43,191 nucleotides of DNA from JAAFJT01 sp043744275 (GCA_043744275.1 JAYTUY010000291.1:1-43191); one strand, 5' to 3'; counted from the stretch's first letter, positions 17,090 to 25,283 are shown. The notes: generated by a model not told the origin, from the sequence alone. Translations and numbers: made by a program.

Positions 17090-18526
17090 ATGAATCATCA
17101 GAAAAAACATCGTCAAAGCCTTGAAACTGAGCAAAAAGCTCTTGAAATCAACCTCGATGATAGGGTTTACGGTACTTTCGCGGAAATAGGTGCAGGACAG
17201 GAAGTAGCGCGTTATTTTTTTCAAGTCGGTGCAGCCGCTGGGACTGTTGCCAAAACGATGTCTGCTTACGACAAAGTTTATTCAGATGAAATTTATGGGC
17301 CTGAACCAAATGGTCGCTACGTATGCGAGAGCCGCCTGTATAAAATGCTCGATCATGAGTTTGAACTCATGGAAACGCGCTTGAAACATGAACGCCCCAA
17401 TACTAATTTTTTCGCCTTTGCAGATACCGTTGCTGCTATGAATTTCAGCAAAACCATCAAAGGCGAAGGTTGGCTCGGCTTGCGTTTTCAGCTCAAACCG
17501 GGAGGCAAAACCAACGACCTTGTCATCCACGTCAAGATGCTCGATAATGATAATAAATTGCAACAGCAAGCCATTGGTGTATTGGGTGTGAACCTTCTTT
17601 ATGGTGTTTATCGGTATAGCCACGATGTTGAAATTTTGATTCAGTCTCTCATGGATAGTCTTCATGGACGCGTCTCGATTGATATGATTCGCTTGAGTGG
17701 TGGCGATTTTAAGGACATTGACAACCGTTTATTGAGTCTTTGGTTAATCAAACATAAAATGAGTGATGTGGCGATGTTCGGTCCCGACAAACGCAATTTA
17801 CATCCTTCTGAGTTTTTATATAGAAAAAATTTATTGGTTGTGAGAGGTAGTTTCAGACCGGTTACGCTCGTGAATGAGGATATGATAAATGCGAGTTGGG
17901 CGCAATTTCGCAATGAAAAAGATGTAGATGCTAAGAAAAGTTACCTCCTCACTGAGATTACCCTTGATAACCTCATGCTTGAAGGAAATCTCGATGAGCA
18001 GGATTTTCTTGACAGGGCTGATTTGTTATGTGCTTTGGGTCAGACGGTGATTATTTCTAATTGTGAACAACATCAAAAATTGATTGATTATTATTCTGAT
18101 TTTAAAATTCAGAAATTAGGTTTAGTAGTCGGTGTCAAACAATTATTAGACACCGTTAATGAAAAATATTATAACAATTTGGATGGTCGTTTATTAACCG
18201 CTTTTGGTGAATTGTTTACGCGCAATGTGACGGTTTATGTATATCCACTATTTCAAGAAGGCAGCGATACTTTGATGACTGCTGAAAATATGCCTGTGCC
18301 AGATGGGGTCAAATTTTTATATAAACACCTTTTGGATTCGCGGCATGTGGTAGATATTCAAGAGTTTCATGCTGAAAGCCTCCATATTTATTCAACTTTA
18401 GTCTTGAAAATGATAAAACACGATGAAGAAGGTTGGGATGCTATGGTGCCTGAAAAAGTAGCGAAATTGGTTCGTGAAAAATGTTTATTTGAATTTCCTG
18501 CTCAGTCTTTAACATTTGAATACTAA
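17090..18526 (+). CDS. Conserved unknown protein, 478 residues
   Basis: The sequence looks like a well-conserved cytoplasmic protein I have no firm function for. Landmarks are VYGTFAEIGAGQEVARYFFQVG near the N-terminus (a glycine-rich segment), YDKVYSDEIYGPEPNGRYVCESRL, and VGVKQLLDTVNEKYY plus FLYKHLLDSRHVVDI in the C-terminal third. There is no signal peptide or membrane helix. Homologues carry misleading names such as TonB-dependent receptor or nicotinate-nucleotide adenylyltransferase in some annotations, and nothing in the sequence supports either. It precedes rnhB by 6 bases, suggesting co-transcription. A TATTTTTG -7-like box lies at 17065-17072, but no matching -33 box. Confidence 0.75.
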   Translation: MNHQKKHRQSLETEQKALEINLDDRVYGTFAEIGAGQEVARYFFQVGAAAGTVAKTMSAYDKVYSDEIYGPEPNGRYVCESRLYKMLDHEFELMETRLKHERPNTNFFAFADTVAAMNFSKTIKGEGWLGLRFQLKPGGKTNDLVIHVKMLDNDNKLQQQAIGVLGVNLLYGVYRYSHDVEILIQSLMDSLHGRVSIDMIRLSGGDFKDIDNRLLSLWLIKHKMSDVAMFGPDKRNLHPSEFLYRKNLLVVRGSFRPVTLVNEDMINASWAQFRNEKDVDAKKSYLLTEITLDNLMLEGNLDEQDFLDRADLLCALGQTVIISNCEQHQKLIDYYSDFKIQKLGLVVGVKQLLDTVNEKYYNNLDGRLLTAFGELFTRNVTVYVYPLFQEGSDTLMTAENMPVPDGVKFLYKHLLDSRHVVDIQEFHAESLHIYSTLVLKMIKHDEEGWDAMVPEKVAKLVREKCLFEFPAQSLTFEY

Positions 18527-18532
18527 AATTAC

Positions 18533-19156
18533 ATGAAACTTTTTCCTTTCCACGACCCTTTGCTCATAGAAGCCGGTTGCGACGAAGCAGGGCGAGGCTG
18601 CTTGGCGGGTCCTGTTTTTGCTGCCGCAGTCATTTTACCTAAAAATTTTGACGATGATGTTTTAAATGATTCCAAATTGATGAGCGTCAAAAAACGCTTT
18701 TCAATGCGACAAATCATTGAGGAACAGGCTTTGGCTTGGGGTGTGGGTATGGCAGACTTAGATGAAATAGCAGAATTTAATATTGCCAACGCTTCATATA
18801 TGGCTATGAATAGAGCTATTCAAAATATGACAATAAAACCTGAACTACTCTTGATAGATGGCAAATATTTTAAAACCCAAATGAATATTCCTTATGTCTG
18901 TGTTATAAAAGGGGATTCCAAATTTGCTTCAATAGCTGCCGCATCAGTGCTTGCCAAAACCCACCGCGACGAATATATGCGCGACTTGACCCCTCAGTAT
19001 CCACACTATGGATGGGATATTAATAAAGGTTATCCGACTAAAAAACATCGGGAAGCAATAATGACATTCGGTGCAACGCCTCATCATCGTAAAACCTTTC
19101 GATTATTACCTGAAATAAAATTATTTGATGAAAAGCCTTTGAAAAAAAAGAGGTGA
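18533..19156 (+). CDS. rnhB: Ribonuclease HII
   Basis: 207 residues, the typical RNase HII length. The catalytic start EAGCDEAGRGCLAGPV contains D17 and E18; LLIDGKYF and ASVLAKTHRDEYM supply the other carboxylates, and YGWDINKGYPTKKH is the usual late motif. The enzyme nicks RNA in RNA-DNA hybrids, including single misincorporated ribonucleotides. A genome-wide word is read as LTPQYP just before the conserved HYGW segment. It begins 6 bases after the unknown gene upstream, and an insertion sequence follows directly. Confidence 0.95.
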   Translation: MKLFPFHDPLLIEAGCDEAGRGCLAGPVFAAAVILPKNFDDDVLNDSKLMSVKKRFSMRQIIEEQALAWGVGMADLDEIAEFNIANASYMAMNRAIQNMTIKPELLLIDGKYFKTQMNIPYVCVIKGDSKFASIAAASVLAKTHRDEYMRDLTPQYPHYGWDINKGYPTKKHREAIMTFGATPHHRKTFRLLPEIKLFDEKPLKKKR

Positions 19157-19183
19157 TATTATTTTCGTAGGAATTCCCCCTTG

Positions 19184-20351
19184 GGGCAGGGTTGATTGGT
19201 TCTAATTTTTGAATAATTTAGCAAGTTCATTGACTTTATTGGCGAATTTAGCAAAGGTATCTTTCACTGGTTTAAAGCCTGCTGCTTTAAGGGTGTTGAT
19301 AGCCATCTTATTAAGATATACTAAAAGAGCGACTGTGTTTTTGTTAGATGGAGTCATATCATCTTCACCTAAATTAACATCTTTTATCCAATGTAACTCA
19401 TTCTCAATTTTCCAGTGTCCTTGAATGGCTCTGGCAACGATGAGAGCAGAATTAATGGGTTTACTGAGCACGTAAAATGATACTTCGTGAAAAGGTTTAT
19501 TTTTTCGAGTTCCCCAACGGCGTACTTTTACAAATCGGGTGATACCATTCCATCCTTTTGGGATTTGAGTTTGGTTGTCATAAAGTTCTACACGGCGATG
19601 TACTTGCCGTCCATGTTCCTCCTCGTAGTATTCACAGGTCGACATGGGTTGACTAAGAGCTGTATAAAGTGCCACTATTTCCCATAATTTACGGCAATTA
19701 CGCTTGAGTTGGGCTAAAAAATGGCATTGAAGGCTTAAAATCATGTCAAGTGTTTTTTTTGGGTATGCAAAGCATCGACTGTAAATACTTTATCTGTTAA
19801 GCCTAAATCCATAACAAGGTCTCGAAGAGCCTGTATTTCACCACTTTTACCGTTTTCAAAAGATTTCATGCCATAGACCATTCCGCTTTGATGACCAAAG
19901 GCACTGACTATGGATACAAAATTTTGAAAGGCTGTATTACCACCGTTGACCGTTGATTTGACGACTTTACCATCTAAAGAGATAAAATTGTCTGCCAATT
20001 CATTATGATATTGACGCATCCAAGTCATAAATTTTTGTACCACTATTTGTTCATTCAAAGAGGTTAGAAGAACTTGAAAAGTGTGATAGCAAGGTACTCC
20101 ATGCTTTAATTTTAAGACTTCGGTCAATTCAGTTTCATTATTCTCGGCAAATCGCGAAAAGCCGCGAATACCTTGATGACCGCTTATTATGGCCATTATG
20201 ATTATTACCATAATATTTTCCAAACTATGACGCTGACCTTGTCCCCGACGAGGGTCGACTATTGTCGAAAAAAAATCTTTTATTGTATATTGCATATTCG
20301 CCAATTTTTTGTCAAAGAACGTCTTTTTTTTAGAACCAATCAACCCTGCCC
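19184..20351 (-). mobile_element. ISAs1-family insertion sequence
   Basis: About 1.17 kb bounded by perfect 22-bp terminal inverted repeats (19184-19205 and 20330-20351) containing CAGGGTTGATTGGTTCTAA; starting CAGGG is typical of ISAs1-family ends. A single transposase fills the element, its stop lying inside the left repeat. No exact target duplication is visible: the flanks CCCCTTGGGG and CCCTTCGGGG are similar, and both are parts of a C/G hairpin that was probably the target. The element holds no copy of the window's iterated word, which fits a recent arrival. Confidence 0.88.
19202..20295 (-). pseudogene. ISAs1-family transposase, in two frames split at an A8 tract
   Basis: The first part starts at MQYTIKDFFSTIVDPRRGQG (20295) and runs 184 codons to a stop at 19741; the second (to 19202, about 180 residues) continues in the -1 frame. 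The first contains the usual N-terminal DDE_Tnp region (KLKHGVPCYHTF) and catalytic aspartates in FISLDGKVVKS and FTVDALHTQKK; the second carries the late catalytic glutamate region GHWKIENELHWIKDV. Joined, they give about 364 residues, the normal family length. The break lies in CAA AAA AAA CAC. Slipping back one base on A_AAA_AAA continues as QKKTLDMILSL, so either one A was lost or the element uses -1 frameshifting. Longer upstream extension to 20493 lies outside the element and is not real. Confidence 0.8.
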
Positions 20352-20629
20352 TTCGGGGGTTAGGGGCTAAAGCCCTAAAAAATACAAACCACCGATGTGG
20401 ATAACGGTGGTTCGTAAAAAAACAAACTATGAGAAAACAAAATAAACAATTTAAATAACCACTAAAGGTTAGTAACCATATTTGCATATACACAAAAGCA
20501 AAATAAACATATAATAAACACCTTTTTTTGCTGAGAAAGAAACCTCCTAATCTACTTCATAAAAATAAATTATGAGGTTACTAAAAGGTGTAAACAATTT
20601 CTCAAAAATAGAATGATCGTAGATTTTAC
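20349..20629. other. Intergenic stretch between the IS and the HTH gene
   Basis: No gene seen. It holds two small hairpins: TAGGGGCTAAAGCCCTA just after the IS (20362-20378), and AACCACCG/CGGTGGTT (about 20385-20412). The remainder is AT-rich with no recognisable promoter or RNA. Confidence 0.5.
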
Positions 20630-20935
20630 TCAATAACCATTCAAGTTGAGCTGTACACTCAATTCCTTTTCAAGTTTTTCAAGAACATCATTAGCAGGTA
20701 CAAGTTGACCTTTTTCAATACGCTCGATGTTCATTTTAGTCAATCCTACTCTTGTAGCCAATTCCTTTTGAGTAATCTGCTTTTCCAAACGCGCTATTTT
20801 AATCTGCTCGCTGATAGGAAAAATAATAGACGATTCTTGCTTAGGATTTGGTTTTGACTCGTTTTTTTGAGGTGGGTAATTTAAAAAGCTCGCTAAGAGA
20901 ACGAGTAAACAGGCTGTAAAAATAAATTTTGACAT
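20630..20935 (-). CDS. XRE-type HTH protein with N-terminal membrane segment
   Basis: 101 residues. A hydrophobic stretch (about 4-17, IFTACLLVLLASFL) opens the protein, followed by a short polar linker (20-43) and a complete helix-turn-helix of the Cro/CI (XRE) type: IKIARLEKQITQKELATRVG, LTKMNIERIEKGQLVP. No alternative methionine lies between the hydrophobic segment and the HTH, so both belong to one product unless a non-ATG start is used. The arrangement is odd: the topology rule (positive residue before the helix) would place a DNA-binding domain outside the cytoplasm. A membrane-tethered regulator with N-out topology is one alternative. It lies 48 bases downstream of the glucosaminidase gene. 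Confidence 0.7.
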   Translation of the reverse strand: MSKFIFTACLLVLLASFLNYPPQKNESKPNPKQESSIIFPISEQIKIARLEKQITQKELATRVGLTKMNIERIEKGQLVPANDVLEKLEKELSVQLNLNGY

Positions 20936-20983
20936 AATGCAATGGTTTTGTTAAATAAATGAAATGATTTGATTTTTTGAAAT

Positions 20984-21862
20984 TTATAGATCATCTAAAC
21001 GACTTAATTCATATTTTTCAATAACTGAAATGAGTTTTTTGTCATAAGTAGCATCGGTAGCGTAGCCATATTCTCTTAACCCTCTTGCCCAAGCTCTGTA
21101 ATCTTTGCCAAATTTCAATAATTTGCGGTAACTGTTTTTCATTAAAAAATGACTGTGTTCCCTCCAAGAATCTATTGGTCCACCATATTTTCTAAAAAAA
21201 TCTTTATGATGATCGTCCGTGAAGTTTGAACAATGCCCTTCAGGGCAACTTTTGGAAAAACATTTTATTCCGAAATGATTGTTATTCCTAACAGCTAATT
21301 TGCTTGTACCAGAACGGCTTTCGATAATTGCCTGCGCCATGCTAATGCTTGCAGGAATACCAAACTGATCCATTTCAGCTACTGCTGTGTTGGAGAAATG
21401 TTCAATATAAGAGCGGACTTGTGATTCGCGTAAATCTTCGGGTGCGGCTGGCGATAAGTCATTAACGACTGTTCCCAAAGAGGCTTGTGTAGCGTAATCT
21501 TTCCTGTGCTTGTCCGTGTATGTTTTCTCCTTACTAACTTTTTCTTCTGCAAAGTTAGGGGAATTAAAATTATACGCAATATCCTTTTTTAGTATAAATA
21601 ACATAATTATCGCTAATATACATACTTTAGCAAATGTCATTACATACTTTTTCTCGAATATACCGAGTGTACGACGCTCAAATTGATGCTGCAAAACAGC
21701 TTTGAAACGGTATAACCCTTTAAGAATATGGTCAATATATTCTTTGAATGACTCTTCTGGTGCGTAACCGTTGGAGTTGGGAGTTGGCTGAGGCACAATT
21801 GAATCTGCATCCTGTTTGAAAACAACTTTCAAACCGCCGCTTTTTGAATTATTATTACTCAT
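20984..21862 (-). CDS. Membrane-anchored glucosaminidase (GH73, FlgJ-like)
   Basis: 292 residues. A cytoplasmic N-terminal part (1-77) precedes one membrane helix (about 78-97, VCILAIIMLFIL) and a periplasmic linker. The peptidoglycan-cleaving domain runs from about 155: FGIPASISMAQAIIESRSGTSKLA holds the catalytic glutamate, followed by NNHFGIKC, the FRKYGGPIDSWREHSHFL segment and ARGLREYGYATDATYDKKLI. This is the bacterial mannosyl-glycoprotein endo-beta-N-acetylglucosaminidase-like family that trims cell-wall glycan. Long N-terminal cytoplasmic tails are uncommon in secreted versions. Upstream is a divergent AT-rich region shared with the S24 regulator; the HTH gene follows on the same strand. 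Confidence 0.85.
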   Translation of the reverse strand: MSNNNSKSGGLKVVFKQDADSIVPQPTPNSNGYAPEESFKEYIDHILKGLYRFKAVLQHQFERRTLGIFEKKYVMTFAKVCILAIIMLFILKKDIAYNFNSPNFAEEKVSKEKTYTDKHRKDYATQASLGTVVNDLSPAAPEDLRESQVRSYIEHFSNTAVAEMDQFGIPASISMAQAIIESRSGTSKLAVRNNNHFGIKCFSKSCPEGHCSNFTDDHHKDFFRKYGGPIDSWREHSHFLMKNSYRKLLKFGKDYRAWARGLREYGYATDATYDKKLISVIEKYELSRLDDL

Positions 21863-22167
21863 GATTGTTTGGTCTTTTAAAAACGAATTGTATCTTTACA
21901 ATCTTAAATTTACATGGTTATGTTTTATAAAACATAATTTCAGAACAAATTTAAAACAAAAAGTTTTAATAACACAAATTATTTTAAACATTTTAAACAT
22001 TTTTTTTCAACAAGTTTTCAACATTTATTTTTATTCAATTTTAAACTCAACTTTGCACCCCCTCAGTATCAAACAAATATAACGAACTTTTAGCCGATAT
22101 TAAATTGATTTGAAGTCTTTTATAAAACATAAAATTTTATCATCTATTAAAAAAATAACTCCAAGCT
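21863..22167. other. AT-rich divergent intergenic region
   Basis: No gene seen. It should hold the promoters of both the glucosaminidase and the S24 regulator, but no full TTTG/TAnnTTTG pair is clear. One genome-wide word lies at 22059-22068. T-rich and A-rich runs dominate. Confidence 0.5.
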
Positions 22168-22875
22168 ATGGGCGAATTTTCAGAAAGTATTGTCAACCAA
22201 CGTTTCCGTTTCGTGTTTGAAGAACTTGAAAAATCAAACAAAATCAAAGGCAAGAGCGATATTGCCTCCAAATTAGGAACGTACAATCACGTGATTAACT
22301 CCATTCTCAAAGGCGATAGAAATATAACGGTAGAGCAATTGCATAAATTATTTAACATTTATGGCATCAGTGCCGATTATGTCTTCGGCTTTTCAGATGA
22401 AATATTTCTCCCTGGCTTTGCTGATTTCCCTACACGTGCCAAATCTGACCGTGCTTTTGCAGGCAGGCAAAACATCGTGCTCGTACCTGACCGAGCGATG
22501 GCAGGGTATGCGACTACCACTGATACCCCTCAGTACCTCTCTGAATTTCAGAAATTTACCATCCCCGGTTTGGATGGTAACTTGATTGCTTTTGAAATCA
22601 GCGGCGATTCTATGATGCCCACAATCACCAATGGCGATATTGTAGTCTGTGAACCGCTTGAACGTGGCGAGCCGATTCGAGACAATCAAGTGTATGTGGT
22701 CGTGACGGATGTGGTGGTAGCGAAACGCATTCAACAAGTGAAAAATGGCAGCAATTTGCGTGAAATGCGCTTGATTTCAGATAACGACCGCTATCAGCCT
22801 TATATCGTTTCGCCAGATGAAGTTCGTCAAATACTGAGAGTAAAATGTAGGTTGACTTCGCATTCTATTCAATAA
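22168..22875 (+). CDS. S24/LexA-like transcriptional regulator (HTH plus S24 peptidase domain)
   Basis: 235 residues. The N-terminal 70 residues form an XRE-like HTH (SDIASKLGTYNHVINSILKG, ITVEQLHKLFNIYGI). The C-terminal part is an S24 domain with catalytic serine S148 in GDSMMP and lysine K186 in VVAKRI. An Ala-Gly pair (A112-G113 in RAMAGYATT) lies in the linker where LexA- and CI-type proteins self-cleave. It may thus be a repressor that inactivates itself upon DNA damage; related Bacteroidetes proteins are common, and the target genes are unknown. The genome-wide word, read as TPQYL, sits just after the presumed cleavage site. A strong hairpin follows the gene. Confidence 0.85.
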   Translation: MGEFSESIVNQRFRFVFEELEKSNKIKGKSDIASKLGTYNHVINSILKGDRNITVEQLHKLFNIYGISADYVFGFSDEIFLPGFADFPTRAKSDRAFAGRQNIVLVPDRAMAGYATTTDTPQYLSEFQKFTIPGLDGNLIAFEISGDSMMPTITNGDIVVCEPLERGEPIRDNQVYVVVTDVVVAKRIQQVKNGSNLREMRLISDNDRYQPYIVSPDEVRQILRVKCRLTSHSIQ

Positions 22876-22921
22876 CTCAATTAGTTTCTCCTTTTCAATT
22901 TTTACAATTACTTTTGTCTTC

Positions 22922-22968
22922 ATACTGAGGGGGCGTATTCATTAGGTATGCCCCCTCAGTATTTCTAT
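22922..22968 (+). terminator. Terminator-like hairpin made of an inverted pair of the iterated word
   Basis: ATACTGAGGGGGC (22922-22934) and GCCCCCTCAGTAT (22950-22962) form a perfect 13-bp stem around a 15-base loop, followed by TTCTATATTTT. It separates the S24 regulator from fabG. Both arms are full copies of the genome-wide word, as seen for paired uptake sequences acting as terminators in Neisseria and Haemophilus. Confidence 0.75.
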
Positions 22969-23022
22969 ATTTTCCATAAAATATTGAAAATAATTTTATT
23001 ATAAATACCATTTTAATAAAAT

Positions 23023-23775
23023 ATGAAACTTCTTGAAAATAAAGTAGCCCTTATAACGGGTGGTTCGAGGGGCATCGGTGAAGCCATCGTTCGGCGTTTT
23101 GCAGAGCAGGGTGCAACAGTTGCGTTCACATATGTATCAGAATCGTCTGCTGAAAAAGCGGAAGCATTGGCTACAGAATTGACCAATGCAGGCACAACCG
23201 TCAAGGCTTATCGCTCAGATGCGGCTTCGTTCAGCGATGCTGAGGCTTTGATAAATAATGTCGTGAAAGAACTGGGTCGCTTAGATATAGTAGTGAATAA
23301 TGCTGGCATCACGCGCGACAATCTGATGTTGCGAATGACTGAACAGCAGTGGGATGAAGTGATGACCACCAATTTGAAATCTGTTTTCAATATTACTAAA
23401 CATGCCCTTCGCCCGATGCTCAAACAGCGAAGCGGCTCTATTATTAATATGAGTAGTGTGGTGGGTGTGTTCGGCAATGCTGGTCAAGCCAATTATGCAG
23501 CATCTAAAGCAGGGATTTTTGGTTTTTCAAAATCAATTGCTAAAGAATATGGCAATCGCAATATCCGTTGCAATGCCATCGCGCCAGGCTATATTGAAAC
23601 GGAAATGACGCATGTATTGAGTGCAGAGGTAAAAGATAGTTTTATGAAAGCCATTCCGTTGGGTCGGATGGGCAAGGGGGAGGAAGTCGCAGATGCTTGC
23701 GTTTTTTTAGGTTCAGATATGAGCGCGTATGTGTCGGGACAAACTTTGAGTGTTTGCGGTGCTTTAAATTGTTAA
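23023..23775 (+). CDS. fabG: 3-oxoacyl-ACP reductase FabG
   Basis: 250 residues of the classical short-chain dehydrogenase family. NADPH-binding GGSRGIGEAI (13-22), NNAGITRDNL (92-101), and the catalytic set N117, S144/S145, Y158 and K162 (YAASKAG) are intact. It reduces 3-oxoacyl-ACP in fatty-acid elongation; the NNAGITRDNLM phrase strongly supports FabG over other SDR members. It precedes the CvfB-like gene by 6 bases. No genome-wide word lies inside the gene, but an inverted pair lies about 60 bases before its start. Confidence 0.92.
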   Translation: MKLLENKVALITGGSRGIGEAIVRRFAEQGATVAFTYVSESSAEKAEALATELTNAGTTVKAYRSDAASFSDAEALINNVVKELGRLDIVVNNAGITRDNLMLRMTEQQWDEVMTTNLKSVFNITKHALRPMLKQRSGSIINMSSVVGVFGNAGQANYAASKAGIFGFSKSIAKEYGNRNIRCNAIAPGYIETEMTHVLSAEVKDSFMKAIPLGRMGKGEEVADACVFLGSDMSAYVSGQTLSVCGALNC

Positions 23776-23781
23776 CAGTAT

Positions 23782-24624
23782 ATGATAAAAATTGGTCAAT
23801 ATTCTACGCTTGAAGTGGTCAAAACATTGAGTTTTGGGGCTTATTTGGATGCTGGTACTTATGGTGAAGTGCTTTTGCCCAAACGATATGTGCCGCATGG
23901 TTTAGAAGCTGGCGACGAATTAGAGGTTTTTCTCTATTGCGATTCAGAAGATCGCGTGATTGCTACTACTGAAAAACCTTTCGGAACGTTGGGCGAAATA
24001 GTGGGCTTGGTTGTCAAAGATGTGGCGGCGAATGGGGCATATATGGATTGGGGTTTGATGAAAGACCTCTTCGTTCCTTTTCGAGAGCAAGATGAAAAAA
24101 TGATGGTCGGAAGAGTCTATCTCGTCAAAATTTTGCTCGATGAAGCGACCGATAGAATATATGCGTCTTCAAAAATTGCAAAGTATTTGTCAGAAACAGC
24201 CGATGATGAACTCAAAGAAAATGATGAAGTCAAAATAGTGGTTTGGAAGCAAACGGATTTGGGTTACAAATTGATTGTCAATGATTTATACATTGGATTA
24301 ATTTTTAAAAACGAAATTTTTCAACCCATCAAAACGGGTCAAATACTGAGGGGGTATGTCAAGCAGATTAGGGAAGATGGCAAAATGGATATTGCTCTTC
24401 AAAAACAAGGCTATCGCAATCAATTACCCGATGCAACGGATATTATTTTAAAAAAATTGAAAGAAACCAACGGCTATTTATCTCTGACAGATAATAGCTC
24501 CCCCGATGAAATATATGCCTCAATCGGCATGAGCAAAAAGGCTTTTAAACGAGCGATTGGGAGTCTTTATAAATTGAGAAAAGTCGTTTTAGAAGAAAAA
24601 GGCATTCGTTTAATTGAAAATTGA
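23782..24624 (+). CDS. CvfB-like S1 RNA-binding protein
   Basis: 280 residues resembling CvfB/YitL: several S1-type beta-barrels (GAYLDAGTYGEVLLP near 15-30, GAYMDWGLMKDLFVPF near 85-100, GQILRGYVKQIREDGKMDIAL near 190-210) and a C-terminal winged-helix-like part ending GMSKKAFKRAIGSLYKLRKV. Members bind RNA and influence expression of other genes in Firmicutes; the role here is unknown. It follows fabG by 6 bases. The genome-wide word is read as ILRG exactly at the start of an S1 repeat, where a glycine is normally conserved. Confidence 0.85.
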   Translation: MIKIGQYSTLEVVKTLSFGAYLDAGTYGEVLLPKRYVPHGLEAGDELEVFLYCDSEDRVIATTEKPFGTLGEIVGLVVKDVAANGAYMDWGLMKDLFVPFREQDEKMMVGRVYLVKILLDEATDRIYASSKIAKYLSETADDELKENDEVKIVVWKQTDLGYKLIVNDLYIGLIFKNEIFQPIKTGQILRGYVKQIREDGKMDIALQKQGYRNQLPDATDIILKKLKETNGYLSLTDNSSPDEIYASIGMSKKAFKRAIGSLYKLRKVVLEEKGIRLIEN

Positions 24625-24693
24625 AAATTGAAAATTACTTGCAATATGATGAAGTGTTATTATTTTTAGTTTTTAATTAAAACAAAACGTACT

Positions 24694-24850
24694 ATGAAAA
24701 TCAACTTAATACATGATAAATCTTATGCTTTTGCACTCATTACTAAAAGATTCTGATTTTTTGGAAAACATACCATACAATTCAATAAAAAATGATTGTG
24801 AAGAAATTATCAAAATATTAGTCGCAATCATAAAGACATCAAAAAATTGA
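24694..24850 (+). pseudogene. Internally deleted four-helix-bundle (S23) gene
   Basis: The first 15 codons read MKINLIHDKSYAFAL, the usual start of four-helix-bundle (S23/23S intervening-sequence) proteins. In a shifted frame, the last part reads LLKDSDFLENIPYNSIKNDC and then EEIIKILVAIIKTSKN with a stop, the usual C-terminus. The central half (roughly 180 bases by family length) is missing at about 24738-24745, with a frame change. The remnant is followed directly by a hairpin. In this phylum such genes occur alone in intergenic spaces; this is a decayed copy. Confidence 0.75.
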
Positions 24851-24886
24851 GAATTGAAAATGAAATGGACATTTTCAATTCTCAAT
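24846..24886. terminator. 17-bp hairpin at the end of the S23 remnant
   Basis: ATTGAGAATTGAAAATG (24846-24862) pairs perfectly with CATTTTCAATTCTCAAT (24870-24886) around 7 bases. More GAATTGAAAATT-type units lie at 24610-24635 and 24887-24900, so the remnant and its flanks share one simple repeat. Confidence 0.65.
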
Positions 24887-24899
24887 TTTCAATTCTCAA

Positions 24900-25283
24900 T
24901 TAATCTTTGTCTTCTGGTTTGCCAAATTGCCCATCTGCTTCTAATTTTTTCATCATATCATCTATGCGGTACATTTCATCAATGGTATCATCATAAAAAA
25001 GAGCAATATCGGGGATAATGCGAACCAGTTTGCGGATGCGATGAGCGAGTTTTGATTTCAAAATCGGCAATTCTTCTTGTAAAAGCAACAGCGGTTCTAA
25101 TTTCTGTTCAGTATTAAAAATGCTGAGATAAATTTTCGCATAGCTCAAATCAGGAGTCACTGCCACCATTGTAACAGAGACCAACACTTGACTCCCACAT
25201 ATATTCGGCGACTCTTCTTGTATCACCAAGCTGAAATTACGTTTGATTAATTCAGCCACTTGTTTCTGACGTTTCGATTCCAT
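24900..25283 (-). CDS. rbfA: Ribosome-binding factor A
   Basis: 127 residues, the usual length. The start MESKRQKQVAELIKRNFSLV, the central SVTMVAVTPDLSYAKIYLSIF and RIIPDIALFYDDTIDEMYRID match RbfA, a KH-fold protein needed for maturation of the 30S subunit and 16S rRNA 5' end. It lies divergently from rsmG, another 16S rRNA gene, sharing a 58-base spacer. The C-terminal charged tail (PEDKD) is normal. Confidence 0.92.
   Translation of the reverse strand: MESKRQKQVAELIKRNFSLVIQEESPNICGSQVLVSVTMVAVTPDLSYAKIYLSIFNTEQKLEPLLLLQEELPILKSKLAHRIRKLVRIIPDIALFYDDTIDEMYRIDDMMKKLEADGQFGKPEDKD

Noticed and set aside
19177..20358. Target-site duplication CCCCTTGGGG/CCCTTCGGGG of the IS
   Set aside because: Two of ten bases differ, and both look like halves of one C/G hairpin, so it is not a convincing duplication.
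20296..20493. N-terminal extension of the transposase (MYMQIWLLTFSG start)
   Set aside because: It lies partly beyond the terminal inverted repeat; the family start MQYTIKDFF is at 20295.
21816..22082. 88-residue plus-strand frame over the glucosaminidase start and the divergent spacer
   Set aside because: It overlaps the start of a solid gene and its residues reflect AT-rich spacer, with no domain or signal.
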